From assembly GCA_022828595.1 (NCBI GenBank), contig JAKGHH010000002.1, forward strand, positions 72,946,383 to 73,010,382: a DNA stretch of 64,000 bases, written 5' to 3'. The DNA is from Nelumbo lutea. Its lineage: Eukaryota > Streptophyta > Magnoliopsida > Proteales > Nelumbonaceae. The translations under genes and the position numbers were made by a program. The notes beneath the pieces are model-generated. The model saw only the letters and a list, made by a program, of their open reading frames with translations, was not told the origin of the DNA and searched no databases. Below are positions 53,811 through 64,000 of this stretch, one piece after another. Each line of letters starts with the position of its first letter. Position 1 is the first letter of the stretch.

Positions 53811-55019
53811 TGGGTGGGGGAATAATAGCTGAAGGAGTTCAAGTTTGGATTTGTTGACCATGACACATTACTGGCCACGTTTATCTTGCCACACATCAGG
53901 AACACTAGTTGTACTTTACATCACCAATATTCCCTAAGGTAAAACTAGATGCACGTGGCCAACAATGTGTTGTGGTCAAAAGATCCAGACTCATGGTGGA
54001 GAACTTGAAACAATTCTTGCCTAGTTTGAAAGCTTTCAAGGTAGTCAGTCGTTTAAACACAGAGGTGAGTTCTACTACTTCTACTTCTCCAACTATCTTG
54101 GGGACCTCAAATAAAGAAGGGGAGGATGAAGGTTTCAATGTTGGAGAAAAGAAAGACAGGGAAAGCAAAAATAAGGGAAAATTTTCTAAATTGGGTAAAA
54201 GGGTCGAGCAACAACAAAGCATATATAATAAAGAGAGAAGAATTATAAAATTGAAGAATGGAGTTGGGGTTGAGTGGGTCATGCTTGCTTAGCCCGAAAT
54301 CCCTAAAAGGTCAGGCCTGGCATAGCCCATAGTATGAGCCCAAGCAAGCCTGTGTCAGGCCAATTCTTGATTTTTTCTTGTTTTTTTTTTCATTTTTTTC
54401 TAAGTAAAGTCTAAAGAACATACAAATTTTGGGAAAATAAAAAATTTAACAAAAAATACTTAACAAAATACAAAATAGACAACAAATTGAAAAAAAATCA
54501 AAAGTTTTAATTATTTGAATATAATGAATACAAAGTAAAAAATAAATTGAAAAAGTGTAATGGAATATTAGAATTGGAATAAAATATAAAAATAATATAA
54601 TAAAATTGCAAATAAAATTTATAATGGTATTGAAAAAACCATAAATAAACAATAACCTTTAAATAAAATTGAAAAGCAAATTTTACAATAATTTAAAAAA
54701 TGCTATGTAATTATTAAGTATAAAAAGAATTTTATACAATAATTGAAACTTGAGATATGTTGAATTCTTTAAAAATAAACTATGTTTTCAAACCATAAAA
54801 AATGATAAAAAAAAAACTAAAATAGAATTTCAAATTCTAGAACTTGTTACCAATGATAAAACTGAGAGAAAATGAAATTTCTATAAATCCTATGGTGGAA
54901 CCTAGAAAAAGTTAGAGACAAAGAAAAGAAAAACATTTAAATTCTAATTTTATTTTTTGTCAATCAATTGTGTTCCTCATAGAGGCTAAACAAAATACTC
55001 ATTGTATTAAATATTGAGA
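53811..55019. other. Intergenic; one unidentified 127-codon ORF (53909-54292, plus)
   Basis: The plus-strand ORF at 53909-54292 encodes a basic, Lys/Glu-rich protein with no motif I recognise. The complementary strand is open over the same interval, so it may be chance. 54366-54830 is extremely AT-rich. GGCCAATTCTTG/AGGTCAGGCCTGGC words near 54310-54360 resemble hAT subterminal DNA. Confidence 0.3.
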
Positions 55020-56515
55020 GTGGCCCTAAAACCTATAATAAGTCTATAACTTCTAAAGATGTTGCCTTTTAGGAAAAATTTATAAATGATGAAATGGACT
55101 CAAAAATCTTTAATAACACACGGGTATTAGTAGATTTTCCATAGGGATTAAAAGCAAACATGTGTAAATGGGTATTTAGAAGAAAATAGAACATTGGTCA
55201 TTCTACAAAAACATTTAAGGCTAGATTGATAGCCAGAGATTCAATTAAAAGGAACCATTGATTACATTGACACTTGTGCACTGGTGGCTAGAATATCTTC
55301 TATAAAAACACTCTTAGCATTAATATCTATTTATCACTTGTATGTTCATCAAATAGATGTTAAAACAATTTTCTTATATAGTAATTTAAATGAAGAATTC
55401 ATAGAAATGAAAAGAAAATCTATAAATTAGTAAAATCATTGTATGGTTTAAAACAAGCACCCAAATAGTGGCATGAGAAATTTGATTTAAACATTATGTC
55501 TTTTGGTTTCAAACATAATAATGTTGATAAATGCTTTTTATTTAAAATTTACTAAGAAGTATGGTGTGATTGTGTGCCTCTTTGTTGATGAGATGCTCAC
55601 AAATGGAACTAATATGTTTGGAATTAATGTAACTAAGAAACATTTGTTTTCTATTTTCAAGATGAAAGATCTAGGAGAAGTATACATCATATTGGGAATT
55701 CAAATTAAAAAATAAAATGAGGGTTTTGCATTAAGCTAATCATATTACATTGAGAAAATACTTGAGAAAGTCAAGCATTTTGGATTTAAAGAATATATCA
55801 CTCCTTATGATTCTAGTATAAAAGTTAGTTGAAAATTCTGATAGAACAGTAGCATAATTTGAATATTTTAGTGCTATTGGCTATTTAATATATGCTATGC
55901 TATGTACTAAACCTAATATTGCTTATGTTGTTTGTAAATTAACTATATTTATAAGAAATTCTAGTGTAGAGCATTGGAAAGAAATTGCAAGAGTCCTATA
56001 ATACCTTAGAAGGTTTATAGGACTTGTGTTATTTCATAATGATTATCTAGTTGTACTAGAAGGGCACACTAATGTGAGTTAAATTATCAATAAGGAAGAT
56101 AATAAGTTTACATTTGGATGAATTTTTATCATTGGTAAGGGTATATGATTTCTTGAATATCCAAAAAACACACTTATATATATTACTCAACCATGACATA
56201 TATCCAAATTCTCATAGCCTTGGTGGCTAATAGGAAGGTTGTTAAGTGGATTAGAGATTTATTGTTAAATACAAAACTATAACTTAGCCCCATACCTTCA
56301 ATTTCCATTTACTATAATAGTAAAGCAACTCAATGGTAAGTTTAGGCGTATAAGTCTAAGACATGAATATGTAAACAATTAATTCATGATGGAATTGTTA
56401 CAATATCATATGTAAGGTTAAGTAAAAACTTGGTCGATCCTCTTATTAAAGATTACCTAAAGAATTGGTAAAAATGACAACAAAAGCGATGGAATTGATA
56501 CATTTTATTTAATTA
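55020..56515 (+). pseudogene. Ty1/copia pol relic (RT and RNase H)
   Basis: The plus strand, across many stops and frameshifts, reads the copia RT start (FWEKFINDEMDS, then CKWVFRRK) and YGLKQAPK followed by a stop and WHEKFD. Next come FVDEML in place of YVDDML, MKDLGEVYIILGIQI, TKPNIAYVV and finally the RNase H end RHEYVKQLIHDGIVTISYV and NLVDPLIK. This is the Ty1/copia order. The catalytic YVDD is changed to FVDE. No LTR, gag or integrase was found next to it. Confidence 0.8.
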
Positions 56516-56617
56516 TCGGTAATGGTAATCCAACCTAAACTAAAATTGTTAGTCTTTTATTAATGGATAACAACAAGTTACTATCAACACTGAAATTGAA
56601 AAATTTTCCATCAAAAT

Positions 56618-58494
56618 AAGGGCAAATTTCTTAAAGTACCCCTATGGAACCCACTTCTAAGTCCACTCTATTGCCAAGGTTAGTGACTAAAGGAGAACTT
56701 GTTGTTGTTGCGGAAGTGGTAGAGGTAAGGGCGCTGCATTTGTTGTAGACGTAATGGGCTAGGGTTATTCCAACAAGGGAGCTATTGATGTATATGGAAT
56801 CACCATGTGGTGCAGTGCTAAATCTGATGATAGAAATCAGTAAAGTTTCTTCAAGAGCAACGGGAAAGTTGCATCTCCTAAGTGTTGATTACACTAATTT
56901 TTCTATTGCAATAATTGGGTATCTTTACAAAAATAAAAGAAAAATAAGGGAAATCCAGACATCCACCCAATTCATAGATGTCAACTATTTCAAACTTTCA
57001 GTCTTGGTGCCAGGTCATTCAGCATTTAAAGCGTTGCTTTTTAATGTTATTAATGGCTAAACCCACGCAAACATCATCCCCTTTTTTGACCCATCCGCTT
57101 CTCTTACTATTCATTATGAATTTCTGAATCTATGGAACATTTTGAGGAATTATATTTGTTTTAACGGAAAGAATTTGATATTAGATGAAATGATATAGGA
57201 GGAAAATAACGTATTGTTGACTAGATTCCATCTGCCCCAACTAGAATGTCACCTTCATGCTATTGGCCATCTTTAAGAATTACAGTAATCTGATGTGTAT
57301 GAAAATATGTAGTTTAGAACATTTTGATCTCAACTTAAGAATGACAAAGTAGACTAGCTTCAAACCTTATCAGCCCACAAAGTCCACAACATTAAATCTA
57401 TTAGAAACGATGTTTGACCCCATGGCATCCAATAATATGTCTTGTTCTGAACCTATTTAAATTTAAGATTTCCTCTTCTTTCGTCAAAGAACAACTATCG
57501 GTTCATTTTATCTAAGGAGTCGATCCTTTGCTTCTTCCAAGACCACCTCAAATCGGGAAGAATTTCGTTAAAGGCCTAGTTGAGTCTCCAACAATGAAAG
57601 TGAATTGCATCAATGGCTAGTCTCGTAGGGCATAGGGATAGGAACTAGCTAGTCTTGCAGAAACCTGAATCGAAGGTAAGGGTTGTGAAGAGCTTGGTCT
57701 CTAAACTAGATTTGGTGATCTAAAAAGGGAAAATATCATAATGACCCATTAGAGCAATCAAACCTTCCCCAAGCCCGAAGGTAGTCGTTAATTCATGCTT
57801 TCCAAACACACCACTAGAGATACAAAGAAAAAGCAGACTTCTACATGAATCCTCATCCATGATTTTGCTTCAATCCTCTTTAGTGTCACCTATCTGTCAC
57901 CTTCTTTTGTCTCACTGTTCTCTTTCATTTTTCAGAAATTCCATTTTCTAATATAGACATTGCTTCAAGTTCCCAAAAAGTCTATGTCAATATTATCCTA
58001 TTCTGTTCTCTATGCTCTGCTGAAGAATGATGAGAGATTGGGAGAGGAAAAAATGAAAAAAAAAATAGAGTACAATATTGTCTGTGGTCACATGGAATGA
58101 AGTTAGGATTTAGGATTACAATACAGAGAGGCGAGGAGGATCATGGGTGTAGTGGTGGCAATAGGAACAACAATGTTGTTTAGCAAAAGGGGAGGCTTGG
58201 GGATAACATGATCAAGTGAAGGAGGGTGTATACACTAGAGACAGGAGCTTAGGGTTTTGGGCGGTTGTCAGCCCTGATATCATTCATCTTCTACTATGTT
58301 TTCATCAATTGGGTTTTATTTTGAAAATTTTAAAAATAATAGAGGGAAAATTTGACATTTTCTTCTTTTCATCAATATTTAACGACAATAAAAATTGTCA
58401 AAAAACTCGGGGATACTTTAAGACAATATGTAAATAGTAAGGGTAGAGTTAGTCAATTTCCTAAACCATAGGGGTTCTTTAAAAAATTTTCCCT
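56618..58494. mobile_element. Mutator-like non-autonomous element, 1.9 kb
   Basis: The left end AAGGGCAAATTTCTTAAAGT followed by ACCCCTATGG is matched by the inverted right end CCATAGGGG..TTTAAAAAATTTTCCCTT, about 30 bp with only a few differences. Such GGG..AAAGTACCCCTATGG ends are common in plant MULEs. The flanks are too A-rich to define a target duplication. The interior (56.7-58.4 kb) lacks a MULE transposase. It holds a 91-codon ORF (56785-57060) of unknown type and gene-like mixed-composition text around 57.7-58.0 kb, so it may be a Pack-MULE. Confidence 0.65.
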
Positions 58495-59187
58495 TAAAAT
58501 AAATAATAATTAGTGTTGTCCATTACAAAAGGAGGTTGAGTTATACTCTTTATGAAATTCTAAAATATTAAGTAAAAAAAAATATATAATGAAATTTCAT
58601 CTATGTGATGTTATTATGCATATAAGTGTTTCAGGTCTATCTTTAGAGTATTTTGTTTAAAATTTACCACTAATAATTTTGACAAGATTTTGAAATACTT
58701 GTACAAATTAAAGGTTTAAATTGGAAAGCACTTTCATGTATTCATAATAATGTAGGTTGATAGGAACTATGTAATTAATCAATTAAAGTAGGGAATTGTT
58801 GGATCTTAATCTTATTAGAAATTAAATTCAATAGGTGTTTGATTAATTAATTACGTAGTTAAGCACATTATACTTGCACTTTAAAAGTGGTTTTCATAAT
58901 TCCCACTAAAACTCTTGTTTTGTCTTTTATTTTCTCTCTTTTTATAATTTGTACTTTGTTGCACATTGGAAAATTATAAGACTTGATTTATGTTATATGT
59001 AAGAGCTTAGCAAAGGAGATATAGAAACTTGATATTGTATATCCTATGCACACACAAGTGCATTTTTGTATATGACACAATGAGATGTTTTAGAAACACA
59101 CATTGCTTGTAATCATGTAGTCACACGCAATGAAACTATATATTTTGTGACAACACTAAAACTGGAGATGTATCATTATTGTTTCCT
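58495..59187. other. Intergenic, no gene recognised
   Basis: AT-rich. Inverted ATTAATCAATT/AATTAATTA words occur around 58770-58855. Nothing further is supported. Confidence 0.3.
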
Positions 59188-59860
59188 AAATAACCTAACC
59201 CAAGAAGGGGGTTAATTGGGTTCTAAAAGATTTTCCCCCAACTAAGACCTTTTAAAACTATGAATGCAAAATTTGATGGAATGGAAGGTTGTGTGTACAA
59301 TGTAGTGTGATGCAATTAACAAGATAAATAAACAAATAAAAAAAATCAATTGCACAAAGTAATACATATAGGGATTTATAGAGGTCCGACCAAACCTAAT
59401 CCTATGTCATCTGCTTAGGCAACCTCTTGAGAATTTTCACTAAATTAATTGGATTTTTGGGTGCTACAAATCCTTCCAATAGTTGGACTTCCAGGTGCCA
59501 ACAAGACTTGAATGGTTGAACTTGTGGGTGTCAACCAAACTTGAATAGTTGGGCTTGTAAGTACCAACCAAACATTGATTGTATTTACACAGATACAAAT
59601 ACAACAAGATAATAAACAATGTAAAACACAAATACAATAAAATTGCCTTCCTGACAAGCTGATGAAACTAATACAAGCAAACTATATAAAATGCAAAAGT
59701 TATGCAACGATGCTATAGGTTCAGCCGCTTAAAGAAGTAGTTTAAGAATTCTTAATAAAAAAACGAATAAGCCAAAAGGCTATACAAGCTTTTCTCGCTT
59801 GTATAAATTGATTAAGCTCAAAAAACTATTATTTCCTAAAATACTCTTGCTCAAAATGTT
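59188..59860 (+). repeat. Dispersed LTR-like repeat D, copy 2
   Basis: Parallel to 46891-47580: TAACCTAACCCAAGAAGGGG start, GGAAGGTTGTGTG, GAGGTCCGACCAAACCTAA, CCTCTTGAGAATTTT and the repeated CCAACCAAAC wording. It may extend right to about 60790, where GTAGTCGACTATTGAGT-like words recur. Confidence 0.5.
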
Positions 59861-60274
59861 CTTTTTTTTTTTCATTTTGATAATTTTCACAATTCAAGCT
59901 CATTTTTTAATCCAAAAATATTGATTCATAGTGCTTGAGAGCAAGTAACATTATAGATTTCTTAGAAATGGATTAAACCAAACTTAGAAATCAAATTCCC
60001 AAAAAAAAATAAATACTTACTAGAGGAAAAAGTCATTGAGCCATCAAATGGTTAGATTTTTCGCCAAGTAGTCAACTATCATGAATTGGTAGTCTATTAC
60101 TACACATAGTCTCTTTTATTTAAAAGTTGACTACTTCCTCTTAAAAGTTGAGTATTAGGAGCGACAAAACCAATTTGGTTCTAATTAACCAATATAAAAA
60201 ACAAATGGTTGACCAAACATTCCAGTGTGTGTATGTATGTAGTATCTATATATTATAAATGAATATACATGCAT

Positions 60275-60284
<10 letters not shown>
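59861..60284. other. AT-rich intergenic with GTAGTC..ACTA words
   Basis: No gene. Words such as AGTAGTCAACTATC and GGTAGTCTATTACTAC (60065-60110) belong to the same scattered motif group as 60600-60780. Confidence 0.35.
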
Positions 60285-60343
<59 letters not shown>

Positions 60344-60355
60344 ATATATTATTTT

Positions 60356-60395
<40 letters not shown>
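60285..60395. repeat. Compound microsatellite (TA)n (GTAT)n (TA)n
   Basis: A (TA) run, then about eight TATG units, then a second (TA) run from 60361. Simple-sequence DNA with no gene. Confidence 0.9.
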
Positions 60396-60398
<3 letters not shown>

Positions 60399-62175
60399 AT
60401 ATAAAAAATTAAAAGCCTGATGAACTAAATTGGTCAAAAATTGAACCAAACAACCAGTTAACTAATTAGCTTCAATACAATTTCAATCATGGTTTTCCAA
60501 AAATCGGTGGTGCTAGTTCAATTTGGAAAATAGGCACATAGTTCGATTAGTCAAACTATAAACATCCCTAGCCAATACCTAGTATTGCCTATGAGGCATA
60601 GTCAACTATAACTAATTGATAGTCGACTATTGAGTAGTGTCAAAGTGACACTAGCCTTGGTTATTACAGATAGTCAACCATATTCTCATGGGTAGTCGAC
60701 TATTGAGTGGCATCGATCTTTGTTGGTAAGGATAATCAATTATAGCTTTAATGGCAATTGACTATTAACAATTCTCAACCTTAGAAATTTTGAAATTATG
60801 ATTCTAAAAGTTTAGAGATCATTTCCTTGCACTTTTAAACTTAGATTTTTCATTTTTTAAATCAATGAAAAAGTTCAACACACCTAAGAACTAGACCTAA
60901 TTTTAGTCATTCGTCTCTAAGATTAAGTCAAATGAGTTTGGTCCGTGAGAGCCCATAGTGTACATCCTTTTGCAAAGGATTACATCAAGTCTTAAGAAAT
61001 GAGATATAATAAAACATTGGAAGTCGATACTTATTCCTTCTATTCCTTTGTAGCATTTATCTTTTTTGAAAAATGCTTAGTTAATAAACAGATGCCCAAA
61101 TCCATATGATTCCAAATTGATTCTTTATAGTAGATTATTATTCGTTTTAGTTCAATAAAAGTTTCTTGGCACAAGTACACACTTAACATTCATTAGTACT
61201 CAAAATGAATTTGTTATCATCAAAATACATATGGTTAATGGTAATCATATGTGAGATTGTTATCACAATCATAATTGCAAAGTGATATGAACATTACAAA
61301 TCCTAATTGTAGGAGAGATGATCACTGTAGGTGAAATTCCATCATATTTGTAAATCACATATGCAATGGCAATCGTAATTGTAGAATGCAATTTGCAAGT
61401 ACAATGACAACTGTAAAATACATTGGCAATCGCAAATTACATATGCCATGGTTTGTGAATTGTGCAAACTTGTGCAAAGATACGATTGAATATTTTTGAG
61501 AGGTCAAAACAAGACCGTTGACATTTTAAGTTAAATCCAATGGTCATGATTTGATTAGATGTAATTAAGGGACATCATTTAAAAGTTAACAATCATTAAC
61601 TATGGACAATCACATACTTCAAATATGTGACTATATAGAGAACCATTTCAAATAAACTTGTTTCTTTCCATAGTGATTCTTTAGAATTTATAAAATGGGT
61701 GTGATTTAAGTCATTTTACACATAATTCACTCTGAATTGTTATTGTCCCATAAAAGGTTTTTCAATGACTCTTCAACCTTGTTGATCATAGATTCTCACC
61801 TAAGGCTCGGTTGTATTCTAGAAACAAATTTGCTTACAATCCCAACAATAAACTCAATTACTTAAATGGGGGCAAATAGCGTTTTAAATACAATATCTTT
61901 ATATACACCTCAAATCTCTCCCTTGAGATTTGTAAAACTACATCTCTAACAACCATATAGGTGTTTTCTCCTTTTCTCTACATTTTCTTATTTGATTGAA
62001 TGTTTTTAAGTGTTTTGAAACAATTTCAAGTAAGTTCATACATCTGGATCTATAAAAAATGTCAAAATGTACACATAACTATTATCAAATAACATTTAAA
62101 AATGTAGACAGAACCTAGGAAAACTTTGCCAAATTCCAGGGCATTGCTATTTCTTAAGAAAAGAATAACAATACC
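60396..62175. other. AT-rich intergenic, no gene recognised
   Basis: 60600-60780 has two clear copies and some variants of AGTCGACTATTGAGT(A/G)G. 61220-61450 has repeated GCAATCGTAATTG and CAATTTGCAAGT-like words. No ORF with family features. Confidence 0.35.
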
Positions 62176-63015
62176 TGATGTTACGCGATCCGAGCACTCC
62201 TAGTTGTGACGAACGGCACCTGAGACGAAGAGGAGCAAGAAGGATTCCCGGGGAGCTCACCCAGCGGGAACACTCCGATGCTTAAGTTTGAACTCTGAGA
62301 AGATTCAAGGAAAATGCAGAGAAAGACTAAGAGTGCTGATAGTGCAAGCTTCAATACCTTTGCTTCGTGAGGATCGAGGTTCTCTTATACCGGAGCTCTG
62401 TCAAATCGGGTGTAACCGCCTCTGCTGCAGCCGTTGCAGGGTACAGATTCGTCAGGCATACCATACTTTTCAGAGATGGCAGGCACGACGCCGCCTGACA
62501 AGGGACGTGGGCGCTGCCTCCAAATCCGGCAGATATGGCTATGAGGCGAATCTTTCCTGCAGGTTGCTGAGCTACTTTGCACCGAACTACCTTGCACCGA
62601 GGTGCCGAGGTGCGCCAAGGTGCTTGCACAGGGTCTGGCCTCAGGCAAGTATGGATAGAAGTATTGACGGTGCTGGCCCGAAGTGTTTTTACCTCGGGGC
62701 ACTTAGCCAAAGGTCGGGGTGTTCCCTTCTTAGGAAGGAAGAGCTCGAGATTCATTAAGAGGAGCTCGGATCTCAAGAGGAGCTCGGGTCTCTTCGCATG
62801 GAGGGAGCTCGGGGCACTCCACCCTTAGGGAGGATTTGGGGTGAACTGGGTCTTGCTTCTAAGTGAGTTGCCACATCCGCCGCGTCATTCGATCGGGCTC
62901 CAGCGAGCTTGTCACGTCGAATTGTGGCCAGGCTATCATGGCTAAGTTATCACCTATGCCAGGTCATGTCCACATGTCCCTGTGCTACGAGGTCGGGCCA
63001 AATCACCCTACATCA
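62176..63015 (-). repeat. LTR family A, copy A4 (3' LTR)
   Basis: An 840-bp LTR running (minus strand) from TGATGTAGGGTGATTTGGCC to GATCGCGTAACATCA. The conserved CTTAAGCATCGGAGTG block is at about 62273-62288. A TATA-like GGTATAAGAGAA (minus, about 62381-62392) lies about 95 bp upstream of that block. Short tandem units with AGGAGCTCGG(A/G)TCTC lie at 62759-62795. Confidence 0.8.
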
Positions 63016-63036
63016 ATTGCCCCACACTCCCCGTGC
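63016..63036 (-). other. Polypurine tract of element A4
   Basis: On the minus strand ACGGGGAGTGTGGGGCAAT stands immediately before the LTR start TGATG. This is the plus-strand DNA primer site of LTR retrotransposons. The final GGCAAT is also found before LTR A2 at 20565-20570. Confidence 0.75.
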
Positions 63037-63323
63037 TGGGGGTTCTGACCCAGTGCGGGGAGTCCACGATGTGCCAGGTGGATTTGGCTCGGGGCTTAGG
63101 CCTTCTTGTCCGCCAGCTCATTGGTCGGACCAGTTCACTACTCGGCTCAACCAGGAGCAGCCTGGGTCATGTACAGTTTACGTGCGGACGTCGCACGATC
63201 TATGGACTCTACGGACGTCAAAAAATGCACTAAACCGAATTCGCCTCGGGGGTCGTGTAGTCGATATTCTTGAGAACCGTCAGATCATTTTGATCTCGAC
63301 CATTGATGCCCGCGTACAGTGGC

Positions 63324-63331
63324 TATAAATA
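63324..63331 (+). promoter_or_regulatory. TATA box of antisense gene in gypsy A4
   Basis: GGCTATAAATAGTAGGGG contains a canonical plant TATA box, TATAAATA, on the strand opposite to gag-pol. The next ATG with a long open frame is at 63484, about 160 bp downstream, leaving a 5' leader of about 125 bp rich in C and T (TTTTTCCCTCACC, TTCTCAGCCTTCCTC). Spacing and composition are those of a pol II promoter. Confidence 0.65.
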
Positions 63332-63483
63332 GTAGGGGTCCTGGCCATTTTTCCCTCACCATAAGTTCTCAGCCTTCCTCTTGAGCTCGCGTCCAAAGCC
63401 TCTAGCTCGGGTCAGTTCTCCCCAGTTCAGTTGTCTTTCCTTGGTGAGTCACGTTAGCTTCCTTTTCTTCCAATTTCTTTTCA

Positions 63484-64000
63484 ATGTCTAGTTTTGATAG
63501 TCAGTTAGACGAGCCCAAGGTGGGTACCTCGGCTCAGGGTGACCCCACCAGAATCCAGTCTCCCGAAGCATGGGAAGCCTCGGGTAATCTGGTGTCCACC
63601 TCTCACCAGGGCCGGATGTCAGATAGGCTTGGCCCTTCCACCATGACCTTGGAGAGGCTCCGATACCTTATCCAGCTATACAATCTGCCTAGGGAGTATA
63701 CCTACAGTCTACCTGTGGGTAACTTCCTATGGGAACATGGCCCTGACGAGGTCGTAATCTTCCAGAAGCAGCTTATAGCCAGGCTTCGTCTTCCTTTCCA
63801 CCCTCTCATCGTAGAGGTCCTGAACCATGTCAACATCATAATACATCAACTTCACCCGAACTTCATCCGTAACGTGGTCGGAACCATTTCCCTCTGTTGT
63901 GAGTACGTCCTCCCCTTGAACTTAGATATTTTTTGTTCCATCCTGACAATAAAGAAGAACGCTTCATGCGTTCTCCCCAAGCACAGGAGGGCCTACTATT
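63484..64000 (+). CDS. Antisense accessory ORF, putative gypsy-type transposon protein (partial)
   Basis: The frame from ATG 63484 stays open for 172 codons to the window end and continues beyond it. The N-terminus (1-60) is hydrophilic. It is followed by TLERLRYLIQLYNLPREYTY and LPFHPLIVEVLNHVNIIIHQ, then LHPNFIRNVVGTISLCCEYV. The '(L)PFHP..VEVLN......QLHPN' pattern is that of plant proteins annotated as 'putative gypsy type transposon' (Transposase_28-like). These occur as accessory ORFs on the antisense strand near the 3' LTR of Tat-group gypsy elements. Their function is not established. The ORF has its own TATA box at 63324. Absence of stops in 172 codons suggests a recent or selected copy, in contrast to the other retroelement ORFs here. 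Homology is judged by eye. Confidence 0.7.
   Translation, partial: MSSFDSQLDEPKVGTSAQGDPTRIQSPEAWEASGNLVSTSHQGRMSDRLGPSTMTLERLRYLIQLYNLPREYTYSLPVGNFLWEHGPDEVVIFQKQLIARLRLPFHPLIVEVLNHVNIIIHQLHPNFIRNVVGTISLCCEYVLPLNLDIFCSILTIKKNASCVLPKHRRAYY

Larger units (their letters stand above)
62176..64000 (-). mobile_element. Ty3/gypsy family A element A4, 3' portion (runs off right end)
   Basis: The LTR at 62176-63015 is followed on the right by a polypurine tract (minus-strand GGGGAGTGTGGGGCAAT directly before TGATGTAGGG), so this is the 3' LTR of an element on the minus strand. Its gag-pol would lie to the right of the window. The region between LTR and window end carries an antisense gene (63324-64000) and no pol sequence. 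Confidence 0.8.

Noticed and set aside
53905..54292. Facing ORFs of 125 and 127 codons on the two strands
   Set aside because: Complementary frames with no recognisable motif; low complexity and no promoter, so not called as a gene.
60285..60395. Microsatellite as a possible origin or matrix attachment site
   Set aside because: Simple (TA)/(GTAT) repeats are common in plant intergenic DNA and nothing else supports a function.
62288..62828. ORFs of 83-156 codons on both strands
   Set aside because: They fall inside the gypsy A4 LTR, are GC-rich chance frames and carry no domain.

Overview
This is a nuclear DNA segment from a flowering plant. The one intact host gene is an intronless nuclear gene for the chloroplast ATP synthase delta chain at about 17.2-18.0 kb. 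It carries a transit peptide and has a light-type G-box and I-box upstream. Nearly everything else is decayed, nested transposable elements of kinds typical of angiosperms: Ty3/gypsy elements with plant-type gag and pol, L1-type LINEs, a Ty1/copia pol relic, and many hAT-, Tourist- and Mutator-like MITEs. The lineage cannot be fixed from the sequence. A non-grass angiosperm with a large, repeat-rich genome fits best. No bacterial operons, rRNA, tRNA or CRISPR arrays were seen.

Layout. 1-5.97 kb is a minus-strand Ty3/gypsy element (integrase zinc finger, RNase H, RT, protease, gag, primer-binding site, 5' LTR); its 3' end lies outside the window. 6.4-8.2 kb is a 5'-truncated LINE on the minus strand split by a hAT-type MITE. 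About 8.9-16.77 kb is a second minus-strand gypsy element, broken inside its RT by an LTR of another family at 11.5-13.2 kb; its own 5' LTR ends about 440 bp upstream of the ATP synthase delta gene. 19.0-21.3 kb is the 3' end of a plus-strand relative of the first element. 21.7-30.3 kb is low-complexity DNA with MITEs, a gag relic and a BED zinc-finger relic. 30.3-33.9 kb is a dead CYP76-like P450 gene with a LINE lying against its 5' end. 34-46.4 kb is a dense cluster of TIR elements, several with recognisable 8-bp target-site duplications, plus two solo LTRs. 46.9-62.2 kb is AT-rich, with LTR copies, a Ty1/copia relic and a Mutator-like element of 1.9 kb. From 62.18 kb to the end is the 3' portion of a third minus-strand gypsy element.

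The most interesting feature is at the right edge. Inside the third gypsy element, just inside the LTR and polypurine tract, a TATA box is followed by an ORF on the strand opposite to gag-pol. The ORF is still open at the window end, and its protein resembles the plant 'putative gypsy type transposon' family. It looks like an accessory antisense gene with its own promoter. Other notable structures are a 1.24-kb hAT-like element filled with a 14-bp palindromic minisatellite and pierced by a second element, a Tourist-like inverted dimer, and a long-TIR element with perfect 44-bp inverted and 45-bp direct repeats.
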